Numbered from the stretch's first letter, positions 52,342 to 63,944 are shown. The stretch: DNA of 64,000 bases from Perca fluviatilis (GCF_010015445.1 NC_053126.1:4582249-4646248), one strand, 5' to 3'. The notes: a model not told the origin generated them from the letters alone. Program-made: numbers and translations.

Positions 52342-53482
52342 GGCCCTGACACACCGACCCGATTATCGGCCATCTGACAGTCTGGCAAGGTCGGTGACTT
52401 GAGTCTGTTCGGTGTGTTCCGTGCCGTTATCAGTCTGAGAAGCCGTCGGCCTTCATTTGGGCTGATTTGACATGTTGAATCGGAAGGCGGGCAGTCGGAC
52501 TCAATGGCCAATCTGATTGGTGGAGCGCTAACCCGGAAATGATGAGCGGGATGAGCGGGACTAACACCTCTCAAAATCTGAAGAAATTGATGGAGGTAGT
52601 GATGTTTCCTGTTTACTGGACGGGACTCTCGCACAAGGGGGTAAGCTTCGCTTCAGAACTCGAACCTCCTATGGCGCCATTTTGTTGCTACAAAGGTATC
52701 ACCTCCTGTTAGCATTCCACTGACCGCCATTTTCTTTTTACGTCACTTGACTGCGAATAACTTTACATCTGAAGAGTTTAAAGACTCTATTTGTTCATTG
52801 TTTATTTCTAAAGAAACACGACAATGTATAAAAGGCTCCATTAACTTGTACCTCACGTTATGGCTCCGTAGCAGACGTTTTTATAAAAATAGGCTAACGA
52901 TTGGGTCATAACCAAGTGACTTACTGTCACACAGTAGAGGAATTACCGTATAGTACAGGAGAAGCTCACAGGCAGTTTCGACTTACGTTAGCTGTTTAGG
53001 TTTAATTACTAATGTTAACTAGCATGTTAGTTAGCAATAATTAGCCTGTGCTTATGTTATCTCCTTACATATACCTACACTCTCCGTCTCTGTAAGATTG
53101 GGAATGATTGAGATTTCTCTCGGCACAGCTACCAGAAGACTTCACACTTTCAGACAGGTTGCTCACGTCACATTTACCTTGTCTCTGTCAGTTGGAGGCT
53201 GCTCAGTAAAGCAAGAGATCACCGGAAAAGTGCTTCTAATATCCTTCACTGGTCTCCGTCCAGAGCAACGGGGTCTATTGGTTCATTATATATATGTCAA
53301 TGCTCTCGCACCGCCTCAAACCATAGCTCAAAACACACCGACAAGTCTGATCTCTGGTTACATGATTGGCCAGCGCAGCGTGGCGTTGCGATTAGACTAA
53401 ACCCCCATTCAAAATGAGGGGAAAGACCTACGTTTTTGCCGGACCATCGGACGGCCGACGCAGGCAGTCCCAACGCGGCCTT
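52342..53482. mobile_element. MITE-like element split by R1 copy 1
   Basis: Left AGGCCCTGACACACCGACCC and right end in reverse AAGGCCGCGTTGGGACTGCC share the start AGGCC and a GTCGG-rich interior. It abuts the palindrome's TTAA. R1 (52635-53302) interrupts it. Confidence 0.5.
52635..53302 (+). mobile_element. R1 family copy 1, 668 bp, 9-bp TSD
   Basis: Starts AAGGGGGTAAGCTTCGCTTC and ends TTCATTATATATATGTCAATG-type sequence. CTCTCGCAC is duplicated exactly (52626-52634 and 53303-53311). The ends are not inverted repeats. A reverse-complement copy with the same net length lies at 57613-58473. The open frame at 53098-53400 extends past the element and has no recognised domain. Confidence 0.85.
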
Positions 53483-53901
53483 ACAATGTCAACTGCTAAG
53501 AATTAATTGTGACTACCCGATTAAGCATGTTTGATTTCACCAGAAAGTGCCATTAAATATAAGGGTGGTCCTGCCCTACGAAAGGGCCTTTTGATTCCCT
53601 TTCCAGCCAGCTTTCATCTCCTCCTCCATTGATTCACTGCGTAGTGAACCCACCAGGTGGCGGGTCATCCATCCCGTCGAACAAGCAGCTAGCCAGCAAG
53701 CCAGGCAACCAGCCGTTCATTCACTTTCTAGTAAATAGACTGTAGGCCCAAATGATAATTTCTTGATTGAACACTGGAAGACAAAGGTTATCACCAAACA
53801 AATTTAGTTACGGCAGCGAGGGGCGAAGGATCGCAGCTGATCTAATCATCAACACAGCTAAGTTGATTATAAAACTGCAGGTCTGGTGCGCAGACGGTGG
53901 C

Positions 53902-53938
53902 GAGAGGAGAGGAGAGGAGAGGAGAGGAGAGGAGAGGA
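53902..53938. repeat. (GAGAG)n microsatellite
   Basis: Seven GAGAG units, like 37838-37872. Confidence 0.9.
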
Positions 53939-53939
53939 T

Positions 53940-54320
53940 TCCCTTTATTGGACCATTTTCAGAGAAGAATCACAATCACAAAACTCAAAAACAAGTCAAG
54001 AAAAGAAAATCCTAAATGAAATAAAAGAAAACTTGTCAAACAAATAAAAATTTGCTTTCTTAATCCGAAATCAAACACCAACGCTCCATCCTCCCCCACA
54101 AAGCATAACACCCCCCCTTACAGCCCACAAGCGACTGAAATCCAGCAAATTGTCCATCATCTGGTAACCCTCAATCTGGCCTTGACCAGTCCTTCTAGAA
54201 CCGGCACTGGTTCTACACCTCCAGCCCCCCGAGCCCGGTTCCTGCGTATTAGCCAGATGGCCAACTTCGCAGACGCAGACAAAGAGTTCAATAAAGTGTG
54301 AATGGTCTCTTTCTTTCATA
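53940..54320 (-). pseudogene. Tx1/L1-like LINE ORF2 C-terminal relic
   Basis: Across two frames the minus strand reads SLSASAKLAIWLIRRNRARG and EPVPVLEGLVKARLRV then DNLLDFSRLWAV. The pattern (LA.LA(I/V)...R) followed by (KARLR.E) and W is that of fish Tx1-type LINE C-termini. Frame changes show it is dead. Confidence 0.5.
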
Positions 54321-55022
54321 CTGTATGTTTTACAGTAAATCCTCGATTCAATTAGATTTTCGATTCTAAGGTCACGGTTCGATTCGATTCTCGATTTTTA
54401 CATTTCTTTTTTTCAAAGCACAGGTTGCTATGCCATTTTTAGACTAGATTTTTATGCAATATAATATCTGACCTTTGTTTGCACTGTACCACACTACCTT
54501 GTCAAATTTGAACATAATCTATAACCTGCCATCTACTTTCTCTTTTGTAACTGCAGTCTTCTTCACAGAAGATGACATTCAAGTTCACAACAAAACAAAA
54601 AAAATAAAATAGCCATGTCCATAGTCTTCTCTGAACAATGAAGTGTCTTTACAAACTATTTTCAGAACAGTTGAAAATATACCACACAGATTAACTGCCA
54701 TTTTAAGTCTTGCTGCCAGTGGAAGAATATGGTACATGCACACAGCAGAGCTAACAAACTGTGGCTTTTTTGTCGACAACGCCAACGTTGGGGTTCAAGT
54801 CCTGTCGATGGGTGTCCTGCATCTGCAGTTGCCATGCTATCTTTTGACTGGCTGTTGCTAAATAAGAGGAGGTTGACTGACTCGCAGCACTTCTGGCCGA
54901 AGAGCCGGTTAATTAACCCGAGCAGTGTCACTGAACCGGGAGAATGAACCGACTCACTCCTGCTTTTTTTTTTACCTCATTCGTGCCGGCAGCGCTACGC
55001 TCAAGCTGAGGGCGATCGGTGT

Positions 55023-55623
55023 TGTCGGTACACAATCTGTTCTGCCTGCACGATCTGTCATGTGCATGCGCAACATGTTCGCACATGCGCAGATGATAAT
55101 CCTGTTTTACCTAGGATACGACACTGCACGATCTGTTCCACGTTAGCCTCCACCGGGAAGCTAACGTTATTTTAGCCAACAGCTAATTTGGCTAACCGCT
55201 AGCTGACAGCTTGATTCAGTCTAAAATAACGTTAACTCAAACTAAACACTGGGAAAAACAGGCTACAGCTAAATTAAGACTCTACAGTAATAACAATAAA
55301 GACAAATATTGATTGATTGTATTTTAAATGAGCACAAGTAAAGTAGAACAGACGTAACAGCTGTTATATATTTTAACGGTTATTTTCAGGTTTTAATTTG
55401 AGGGTCTTTTAAAGTTATTACATGCTGTCTCAGCTAGCGGTTAGCCGAATTAGCTGTTAGCTAAACTGACGTTAGCTTGCCTGTGGAGGCTAACGGCAGA
55501 CCGCTACAACTACGACCGGAAGCGTGGAACAGATCGTGCAGTGTCGTAAATCCTCATACAACATTCAACATCTTGCGCATGCGCAGAACGGATCGTGCAG
55601 GCAGCACGGATCGTGTACCGACA
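55023..55623. mobile_element. R2 family copy 2, 601 bp, TG...CA, 5-bp TSD
   Basis: Starts TGTCGGTACACAATCTGTTC and ends GGATCGTGTACCGACA. GGTGT lies at 55018-55022. The right GGTGT is split by the hAT at 55626 and reads on at 56537-56541. Its two halves form inverted repeats of roughly 190 bp with gaps, including GGCTAACCGCTAGCTGA and its inverse. Confidence 0.85.
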
Positions 55624-55625
55624 GG

Positions 55626-56530
55626 CAGTGGTGGAGGAAGTACTGAATCTCAGTACTTAAGTAAAAGTACAAATAACCAGAGACATATTTACTTTAGTAA
55701 AAGTAGAAGTACAACAATTACAACCCTACTTAAGTAAAAGTAAAAAGTACCTGATTTTAAATGTACTTTAAGTATTAAAAGTAAAAGTACTTGCAAAACG
55801 ATTTATTCTCTTAATGTCTATATTCTAATAATAATTTAAAAAAACAGTATGGGCTGTGGCATTTTAATTAAGTTAGTTTTAGGTTAATGTAATTGTGCTT
55901 ACCATCTGTGGCCCAGTTTACATTCTGACTTACAATTCTGGTTATCTATCAGGGTGATCTGCATGAAGCTCGACTTTGCATTATTTCCCACGGGACAGTG
56001 AATGCTGCACACATTTATCTAGCGAGAACACACAGGCTTGGACAACAAGTACGTGGCTTCGCAGCTGAGGAGGACCGGGAGTTTTTTTAAGATAAATATA
56101 CGGGTTGTATATTAACCCTATATGAACGGATGCTTCACATATGACCAAGCAGAGTATCGGGAGCAGCGGTAGTGCCGGGAGCTGTACGCGCCTGGCCAAT
56201 AAATGCTATTGAAAGGCGTGGCCATAGTGGGATTCGTAATATCGAGAGCGGCACCGGGAGCTGGACGGCCGCTGCTGAAGGCTTCCCTGCGGACTGCAAA
56301 CGTGTGACGGTCAGGAAAACGTTTTGGCAGGGGGAAAAACTGATCAGAAAATGTAACGGAACGTTGTACAAATGTAGTGGAGTAGAACGTATAGATAATT
56401 GCTGCAAAATGTAACAAAGTAAAAGTCGAAAGTATGAACTATTGATTGTACTTAAGTAAAGTACAGATACGTGAAAATTGTACTTAAGTACAGTAACGAA
56501 GTATTTGTACTTCGTTACATTCCACCACTG
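55626..56530. mobile_element. hAT element, 905 bp, perfect 8-bp TSD
   Basis: Ends CAGTGGTGGAGGAAGTACTG and, in reverse, CAGTGGTGGAATGTAACGAA. Subterminal AAGTACTTAAGTA motifs repeat at both ends. CCGACAGG is duplicated exactly (55618-55625 and 56531-56538). It is inserted in the right end of R2 copy 2. No transposase frame. Confidence 0.95.
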
Positions 56531-56546
56531 CCGACAGGTGTAAGCC

Positions 56547-56664
56547 AAGGGGGTAAGCTTCGCTTCAGAACTCGAGCCATTTATGCTGCCATTTTGTTGC
56601 TACCTGGCCATCACCTCCTGTTAGCATTCCATTGACCGCCATTTTTTCACATTTTTCAATGGTG
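56547..56664 (+). mobile_element. R1 family 5' fragment
   Basis: AAGGGGGTAAGCTTCGCTTC and about 100 bp beyond match R1 copy 1, with GCCATTTTGTTGCTAC and CACCTCCTGTTAGCATTCCA. It then diverges and is cut by R2 copy 3. Confidence 0.8.
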
Positions 56665-56669
56665 TATGC

Positions 56670-57494
56670 TGTCAGTACCCGATCCGTTCCACCTGCACAA
56701 TCCGTTCTGCGCATGTGCAAGATGACACGTATGCCATTACGTAGGCGCAGATGATAATGCTGCGTTCATGCCACCTCGAAATAACAGACACCGCCCCACT
56801 GGTTACGTTGTTTCTGCAGCTAGATTCAGTCTAAAATAACGTTAAGTCAAACTTAATGGGAAAAGCAGGCTACAGCTACATTAAGACATTACAGTAATAA
56901 CAATAAAGACAAGTATTGAGTGATTGTAACGTTTATTTTCAAGTTTTATTTTGAGGGTCTTTTAAAGTTTACATGCTGTCTCAGCTAGCGGTTAGCCGAA
57001 TTAGCTGTTAGCTAAACTAACGTTAGCTTAACTGTGAAGGCTACGGCAGACCGCTGCAATCAGCTAGCGGTTAGCCAAATTAACCGTTAGCTAAACTAAC
57101 GTTAGCTTCCCGGTGGAGGCTAACGGCAGACCGCTATAATCTCCTAGCGGTCCGCCGAATTAACCGTTAGCTAAACTAACGTTAGCTTCCCGGGGGAGGC
57201 TAACGGCAGACCGCTATAATCACCTAGCGGTCCGCCGAATTAACCGTTAGCTACCGCTATAATCACCTAGTGGTCCGCCGAATTAGCTATTAGCTAACTA
57301 ACGTTAGCTGGAGGCTAGCGTGTGAACATCTTGCGCATGCGCAGAACGGATCGTGCAGGTGGAAGCGGTGCCGTTATTCCAAGGTGGTGGTGGAATGAAC
57401 GCAGCATTATCATCTGCGCCTACGTCATGGCATACGTGTCATCTTGCACATGCGCAGAACGGATTGTGCAGGTGGAACGGATCGGGTACTGACA
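56670..57494. mobile_element. R2 family copy 3, 825 bp, TG...CA, 5-bp TSD
   Basis: Starts TGTCAGTACCCGATCCGTTC; the other end in reverse is TGTCAGTACCCGATCCGTTC as well. The outer inverted repeats are about 105 bp and nearly perfect. TATGC is duplicated (56665-56669 and 57495-57499). A tandem array fills the right half. Confidence 0.9.
56982..57322. repeat. 80-bp minisatellite inside R2 copy 3
   Basis: Units start at 56982, 57061, 57141, 57221 and 57264 (short). Each has CTAGCGGTTAGCC or CTAGCGGTCCGCC, GTTAGCTAAACTAACGTTAG and GGAGGCTAACGGCAGACCGC. Confidence 0.9.
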
Positions 57495-57612
57495 TATGCT
57501 CGGTTGTGTGTGTAGCTGGTCTTCTTCTGCTACTGTGTGTGTACTAATCTAGTTCATTAGCGCCTCCACTGGAGTGGTGGTAGAATCAATCAGGAAATGG
57601 GCTACATCGAGC

Positions 57613-58473
57613 CATTGACATATATATAATGGACCAATAGATCCCGTTGCTCTGGACGGAGACCAGTGAAGGATATTAGAAGCACTTTTCCGGTGATCCC
57701 TTGCTTTACTGCGCAGCCTCCAACTGACGGAGACAACGTAAATGTGATGTGAGCAGTGGTGTATAGTCCAGGTGCCAGAAAGTAGAAATCCTGTCCAGCA
57801 GCTGTCCCAACCATCACTAAACCAGCTCCTCTACCAGGTAGATGAGCTCGTTAGTGAAGAAACCTGTTCTAGATGTAGAGGCAGATCCAAAAACATGGCA
57901 GGATTTTTACTTTCTGGCACCTGGACTATACACCTCTGGATGTGAGCAACGTGTCTGAAAGTTGTAAGTCTTCTGGTAGCTGTGCCAAAAGAAATCTCAA
58001 TCATTCCCAATCTTACAGAGATGGAGAGTGTAGGTATATGTAAGGAGATAACATAAGCACAGGCTAATTATTGCTAACTAACATGCTAGTTAACATTAGC
58101 AATTAAACCTAAACAGCTAATGTAAGTCAAAACTGCCTGCGAGCTTCTCCTGTACTATACAGTAATTCCTCTACTATGCGACAGTAAGTCACTTGGTTAT
58201 GACACAATCGTTAGCCTATTTTTATAAAAGCGTCTGCTACGGAGCCATAACGTGAGGTACAAGGTAATGGAGCCTTTTATACATTGTCGTGTTTCTTTAG
58301 AAATAAACAACGGACAAATAGAGTCTTTAAACGCTTCAGATGTAAAGTTATTTGCAGTCAAGTGACGTAAAAAAAAAATGGCAGTCAGTGGAATGCTAAC
58401 AGGAGGTGATACCTTTGTAGCAACAAAATGGCGCCATCGGAGGTTCGAGTTCTGAAGCGAAGCTTACCCCCTT
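57613..58473 (-). mobile_element. R1 family copy 2, inverted, interrupted
   Basis: Reverse complement of 52635-53302. Total 861 bp; after subtracting a 185-bp hAT and its 8-bp duplication, 668 bp remain, exactly the length of copy 1. Flanks ACATCGAGC and GCATCAAGC agree at 7 of 9 bases. Confidence 0.85.
57754..57938. mobile_element. hAT MITE, 185 bp, perfect 8-bp TSD
   Basis: Ends CAGTGGTGTATAGTCCAGGT and, in reverse, CAGAGGTGTATAGTCCAGGT, with a long inverted repeat through TGCCAGAAAGTA. GATGTGAG is duplicated exactly (57746-57753 and 57939-57946). It is inserted into R1 copy 2. Confidence 0.95.
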
Positions 58474-58639
58474 GCATCAAGCAGGCTCCAATGTTTTTTT
58501 TCCGCTTGGCAAGCCGACCAGATGTGACATGGGGGCGTGGCAGCATCGACCATTCCATTTTTTTATTCGAAATTCGAGATTGTGACTTAATTTCAGTTGA
58601 TTTCAATTTAAAGTTAAAATCGTGACACCCTTAGTTCGT

Positions 58640-59240
58640 GGCATCGCCCCATGCACAATCCTCCATTGAAGGTCCGCTGCCGGACAGAGGAGGAGAGCAG
58701 AGGAGGAGAGCAGTGTTGGACAGAAAAGAATCAAGTGGAACAAAGCATAACAGAAAGCAGATGTATAAAAGTGTAGAGAGTAGAGAGAAGCACAGAAAGG
58801 ACCACAGTAGAGTTGAGAAGAACAGAGCGGGGCCTGCGGACCACAGCGAGACGCACGCCAGCAGAACAGGGGAATTGTATTCTGGGGCATAAACTCCACT
58901 GTTATCTCAAAGCAGTAAGCAGCAGCGGTAAAAACAACAAATGCAAAGCTTCAGAAAGGAGCGAATAAGCAAGACAGGGGTTGAAATGACATCTAAAGAG
59001 TTTACTGGAACGGACAACAAAGCCTTTGCTGCCTTAGTGCAGGATGCAGTTAAGCTCGGAGCATGAGCGGGGAAAAAATGTATCCACATCCCTTCTACAC
59101 AGTGCAATCCAACAAGGTGTGTTTCAGTTTTCAGGTTTCTATAATCCCCTGCTGCTGTATCAGTGTGAAAACTGGTGTTTGTGGAGGAATGTGTGATTAC
59201 AGTCAGCAGTGAAATTATGGAAGAACGAGACATATGTGTC
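58640..59240. other. intron DNA, unclassified
   Basis: Purine-rich 58690-58860; no gene recognised in either strand. Confidence 0.4.
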
Positions 59241-59242
59241 TG

Positions 59243-59657
59243 TAGGGCTGGCTTTCGCTCAAAAGGTTTCAATAGCGGTACCGAACCGATACCAATACCG
59301 AGACTTTGATACCGGTTATAAAATTTCGAATCCAATTTTATATAACAAAAAGAAATTACAACACTACATGTTACGGCACAAATCTTTTCATTTATTTTTC
59401 AGCTCCTACTGCGCCTGTGCGTAGCGTGGAGTTTTTCCTGCCTGCCTCTACGACGTGCAACGTTAGACAGCCAATCACAGACATTATGAGATCTTGGTAG
59501 AAGCATGCTGCATGCTTATTGGCTCACTGACAGTGATGCGATTTACTTCTTAGTTATTGAAATTGGGTATTGAATGATGATGCATTTTTAGATACTCGAT
59601 ACTTTAGAGGCAATTCGGTCGGTGCCTGAAAAGTTTTAAATTCGGTACCCAGCCCTA
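59243..59657. mobile_element. hAT-like element, 415 bp
   Basis: Ends TAGGGCTGGCTTTCGC and, in reverse, TAGGGCTGGGTACCGAAT. Flanks TGTGTCTG and TGTTTCTG agree at 7 of 8. The interior has GATACC/GGTACC motifs. A (TCTG)n run begins right after it. Confidence 0.85.
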
Positions 59658-59892
59658 TGTTTCTGTCTGTCTATCTGTCTGTCTGTCTGTCTGTCTGTCT
59701 GCGTCTGAATACAAGGTTTCAATATGTATTTCAGTTTGTGAGTGTGAGTGCTGCTTTTAAAAATCCCTGAAACCACGAGTGGGAAACAGGATTTGGGGAA
59801 CAGCTACCAGACTGGTGTACTAGAAGGACAGCTCCTTAGCACACACACAAATACTCTACAATACCTGTGTACACACACACAAATACTCTACA

Positions 59893-59899
59893 ATACCTT

Positions 59900-59932
<33 letters not shown>

Positions 59933-59937
59933 ACACC
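59893..59937. repeat. (CA)n microsatellite with flanking duplicated 40-mer
   Basis: CACACACACAAATACTCTAC AATACCT is present twice just before the CA run (59839 and 59872). Confidence 0.85.
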
Positions 59938-60730
59938 CACCTGGCCTTCACAGTCTCTCTTTAGCACAATAAAAACACAGACCTAGCTACAGTCGGCACA
60001 CACAGAGTGGCAGTGAAACGGCCCCTGAATACAATTTAGTGCTGAGCTCTGGAGCACAGCACGACGGGGGCTAGTGTTCGTCGACTGAAACGCCATTGGG
60101 ACCAATTAGGCAGCGCGCAGAGCAAAGCGCCGCCGAACGCTGCGCTTCACAACCAGTTCAAAAGGCCTGCTGTTGGGACAGACAGCTGAGGGGGTGGGGT
60201 TGGATTTTCCTGAGGAAGGGGGAAGGTGAAGGGGGTGTTTGTGTGTGTAGGGTATTATTACATGGGGGGGGGGGGAGATCACAGTATGCAGGGGATGAAG
60301 GGGCATGAGTGTGTGTGTGTGTTTTGTGTGTGCGCGCCAGCATCTGCTGTATCCGTGGTTGTGCTGATCTGTGCCAGGACGCTCGCGTTGACGTCACACC
60401 ACCTGAACCTGTTCGCCTTCTAAAGCAGCTGTGTGTGGCATTTTAGCTTCCATAAATCATTGCCACATTAATTTGGAGACATTAGTGTAATTGTAAACAA
60501 AGGACTCAAACAAATGAGACCACTGCTGAGACACGTGGCCTCTATACTTTATTATACGTTGTAAACCGCAGAGCTAGTTTTCACGGGATGTGTGCAGGTT
60601 GCTTTTGGGCAAAAAAGTAAGTTTTTGTTTTAAAGCACATAAGCTCGAAACAGAACATTATTCCTGCAGTGCACTCGAAGAGTTTCTCACTGTAACAGAT
60701 GCTGTGATTTCAATTCTGATAGAGGGAGAG

Positions 60731-61342
60731 CAGTGTTTCCTCTATGTTGATTTGACCGTGGCGGCCCCCCATGGCAACATTCCCCCCCCCGGTATCAGAA
60801 ACAGGGCGGCATTGTTAGAGTGCATGTCGGAGAATAGCGCGGTCACACGAGGATAACTAGCCAGTTGAGATGGTGTGTGTGTACGTCCTTGAGAAGTGTA
60901 AGTGGTATAACGTCTGTTGTCAGTTTATTTAAGCCTGGTCTTGCAAATATAAGTTAACTGCTGATTGTCATTGTTTGTGTTCTTCACCTGCTAGCTAAAT
61001 TGCATGTGGCTGTTGATTCAATATAATAGCGATTGCTCAAGTTTGTATTTGAGGTGCATTATTTACATGCTGTAGTGACACTGCATTAAGATAATGTAAT
61101 TAATAGTGGGTTTATTGTTATTTGCTACAGAATGCTTAGCCTATATGTCAAGATCAAAGTTGGCCTATAAAGTAATTCAAAAAATACAGTTCAATCCCAA
61201 CTGAAAATATGCCTCATTGTGTGTGAATAGAGGTGAATAAATATATTAGTTTGTGTTGCAGCGAAGTGTCAGCTCCGTTTCATGGGGGGGGGGGGGTTCG
61301 GACCTGCCCCCACTGCTAAAAACAATCCTAAAGGAAACACTG
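60731..61342. mobile_element. hAT-like element, 612 bp
   Basis: Perfect 10-bp ends CAGTGTTTCC (and GGAAACACTG at the right). A C-run near the left end (60783) and a G-run near the right (61285) form part of the inverted ends. No clear 8-bp duplication. Confidence 0.7.
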
Positions 61343-61411
61343 GAGAGTGCGGACAAATGGCAACATTCAACAGAAGTGTCACAGCTGCGTCTTTAGTTAT
61401 TCCTTGTGTTT

Positions 61412-61413
<2 letters not shown>

Positions 61414-61501
<88 letters not shown>

Positions 61502-61530
61502 GTTGTGTGTGTGTGTGTGTGTGTGTGTGT
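61414..61530. repeat. (TG)n microsatellite
   Basis: About 55 TG units with one TTGT break; followed by (TA)n at 61603-61639. Confidence 0.95.
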
Positions 61531-61601
61531 GATGTGGGTGTGCCCTCCACTCTCCCCTGGCCCCTGACTGCTGTACAGCCTACACACACACACACATATA
61601 C

Positions 61602-61641
<40 letters not shown>

Positions 61642-61839
61642 AAGCTAACCATCTGCTAGATGTAGCCTTACATTTATCAGACAAATATGAGAGGTGTCAA
61701 TCATCTCATCTAACTCCCAGCGAGAAAGCGAAGAAGCTTGTTTCCCAAAATGTCAAACAGTTCCTTAAGCCAAGTCATTTTCCTCCATTAAAAGACACTG
61801 TCGACCAGTGCTACAAATAAATGAACGGTATAGAGCTAC

Positions 61840-62543
61840 TAGGGGTGTAAATAACCAGTTCCATCAAGATAACAATATTATATTGATTCTTTGGACAATG
61901 ATACGATATTTGCTGATATCACAAAGTCTGCCGTGATGCAATTTTGTTTGGAATCATTTCAAGGCACTGTGATCGATATGAGACGGTATCATGTGCCCAG
62001 TTAACACAATCTCTTATATTTCCATCAACTCACCAAAAGTAACTAAAATATAGAATAGAATGCCTTTTTATTGTCACTATACACATGTACAATGACATTA
62101 AAACTCCTTTTCCAGTGCCAACATGTGCGTAAAATAAATATAACAACATGAAATATAATAAGTAGTGCAATAAAGGGGGGGTAAGGTGCACATTTCTGAG
62201 TCGTTATATACATATAAAAACATAAATATGGTTTTATATACAGTGTGATAGATATGCAGTGTGGGTTATTGCCAATTATTTGAATATTGCCCAATAGTGG
62301 TGATCATATTCAATGAGTAATAGATATCACGATTTGACAGTTTCATTGTTGAGCTCTTCCAGACATTTAAACACCAAACCACTCTTTTGAATAAAAACAA
62401 TGTATGGATAAAGTAGGAATTTCAGAATAAAGGCGCATCTTAAAGATGATTTGTATCGATATTTTCACCTTGCATCGATGATATTGGATCGTTGATCATT
62501 GAACCGATATATCAATCTAGATCGATCTATCGTTACACCGCTA
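61840..62543. mobile_element. hAT-like element with an inserted LINE tail
   Basis: Ends TAGGGGTGTAAATAACC and, in reverse, TAGCGGTGTAACGATAGA; interior rich in ATCGAT/GATATC. No 8-bp duplication seen. TAGAATGCCTTTTTATTGTC and the following 230 bp (62055-62290) look like a retroposon 3' tail inserted on the minus strand. Confidence 0.65.
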
Positions 62544-62828
62544 TGATATTTCTCTAATAAATTGGGAAATCTGTGTGTGTGTCCGTCTTTGAAATATCTC
62601 ATTAACTGTTCATCCGATCTACTTCACACTTGGTTTCCTTGGTACCCAACGAACTTGGGGTTTAGAATTTGGAGCACTTTGGACAGCGTTGGGAATTGGA
62701 TATTAATAAACTGTGAATTAAACTAAATGACCGAACAATAAAGGTTAAGGAAAAAATGTTGTGAAGAAAAGCGTTGCCATAATGCTGGCTCTTCCGTGTC
62801 TGCCCTTCACAATAAAAGCCCAGCTTAA

Positions 62829-63036
62829 CCCTTGTGTTGACTTCGGGTCAAATTGACCCGTTTTCAATTTTTTTTTATATCAGAAAATATGGGACGTAGA
62901 AATAAGCGCTGAAAATGTGTAGAAGAAAAATTTTACAATTTAAAACGTTGGAAAAAGCAAAAAAAGTGAAAAAAGGCATCAAAAACGTGGGAAAAAAAGT
63001 GTTTTTTTCAAGGTTGACGGGAAGACAACACAAGGG
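62829..63036. mobile_element. piggyBac-like MITE, 208 bp, TTAA duplication
   Basis: Ends CCCTTGTGTTGACTTCGGG and, in reverse, CCCTTGTGTTGTCTTCCCG. TTAA lies exactly outside both (62825-62828 and 63037-63040). The CCC start and TTAA target fit piggyBac. Confidence 0.85.
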
Positions 63037-63471
63037 TTAAATTCACTCAAAGCATTTTGCTAAGAGGAAACTCAATAAAAAGGGATTTCTATCCCTCACA
63101 ATACGCCTGTGATTACTCCACATTTTAATTGTGATATTTTGTTAGTAAAATCTGAATCTGCAACGTTCTTTTTCAGGCAGATGTAGTACAATGTTTTCCT
63201 CTGAATTAGAAGTACACAGTAAGTCAGTAGTAGGCTATACGGTACAGGGGAGTTGCATATTAAGTGCTTTGGGGTCCTTCTGTAAGTCATTTTGGGGTAC
63301 AATGCTTCTGGAGAACGCTACAAGGGGCAATACCACAGGCCAAGCAATCGGCCCGTTCCAAACAGGCACATTGTGAACGCTGTTTACCAACTGTCCCATC
63401 ACATGTTCACAGCTTCTGCTGTCCAAACTGCTTTTACGTTCCCTCAACCCACACGATCCAGCCTCACTCAC

Positions 63472-63664
63472 CTGAGCACTTCGTTGGGGTTGCCTGAGAT
63501 GGGGGTCTTCTTGTCCGGAGCTCCGTGGCACTCAGACTTCAGCAAAGTGTGAGGTCCGCGGTCCATCATCATGGTGGAGGTTGCCATAGTGATGATGGCC
63601 ACGCCGTCGCGAACGCGGGCCTCCAGGTTGTAGTCCCACTCGTCATAGGAGACGGAGAGCAGAC
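63472..63664 (-). CDS. grin2b: grin2b window exon 1: end of the amino-terminal domain
   Basis: The acceptor CCAG lies before 63664 and the donor GTGAGT starts at 63471; 193 nt. The first codon is split (G|GT) with an exon off the window. It reads LLSVSYDEWDYNLEARVRDG, then a stretch rich in Met and ending NPNEVLR. The first half is highly conserved in GluN2 amino-terminal domains. The second half (after VAIIT) differs strongly from mammalian GluN2B, as expected of a variable lobe, but keeps one Cys. It ends with AG of a split Arg codon. Confidence 0.93.
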
Positions 63665-63857
63665 CTGGACGGACACAGCGAGAAGAGGAGAGAGGAATGA
63701 TCAGAGGAGGAAAGAAGAAAGACAGAAAAAGGTGAGATGGAGTGTGTGGGGGGGGGGGGACGAGAAGTCTATATCGACGTTCATATCATCACGTTTCATA
63801 TCCGGGATTGCTCCGGCGTCGCCAGAAATTCCCACCGCATGTCCCTCTTTTTTTCCT

Positions 63858-63944
63858 CAGATCTCTGCAGGGTAAATCCAGACAGCTAGCTAGACTATCT
63901 GTCCAATCGGAGTTTTCTGTTGCACGACTAAAACAACTTTTGAA
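63858..63944. repeat. interspersed repeat segment shared with 51015
   Basis: Near-identical to 51015-51102 in the same orientation; lies upstream of window exon 1 in an intron that continues off the edge. Confidence 0.75.

Larger units (their letters stand above)
54340..58634. mobile_element. possible outer hAT element holding a nest of insertions
   Basis: Left part (54340-54400) has GGTTCGATTCGATTCTCGAT; the right part (58560-58634) has TTGATTTCAATTTAAAGTTA followed by AATCGTGACACCCTTA, the usual two ends of one fish hAT-like repeat. Between them lie R2 copy 2, an hAT, an R1 fragment, R2 copy 3 and R1 copy 2. No TSD was found for the outer element. Confidence 0.45.

Noticed and set aside
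53098..53400. R1 open frame shared in part with the inverted copy (57602-57817)
   Set aside because: The shared part is only about 45 codons, no domain is recognisable and the frames extend beyond the element; similarity simply follows from DNA identity.
54790..54805. B-box-like GGTTCAAGTCC suggesting a tRNA or SINE
   Set aside because: No A box at the proper distance and no cloverleaf can be drawn.
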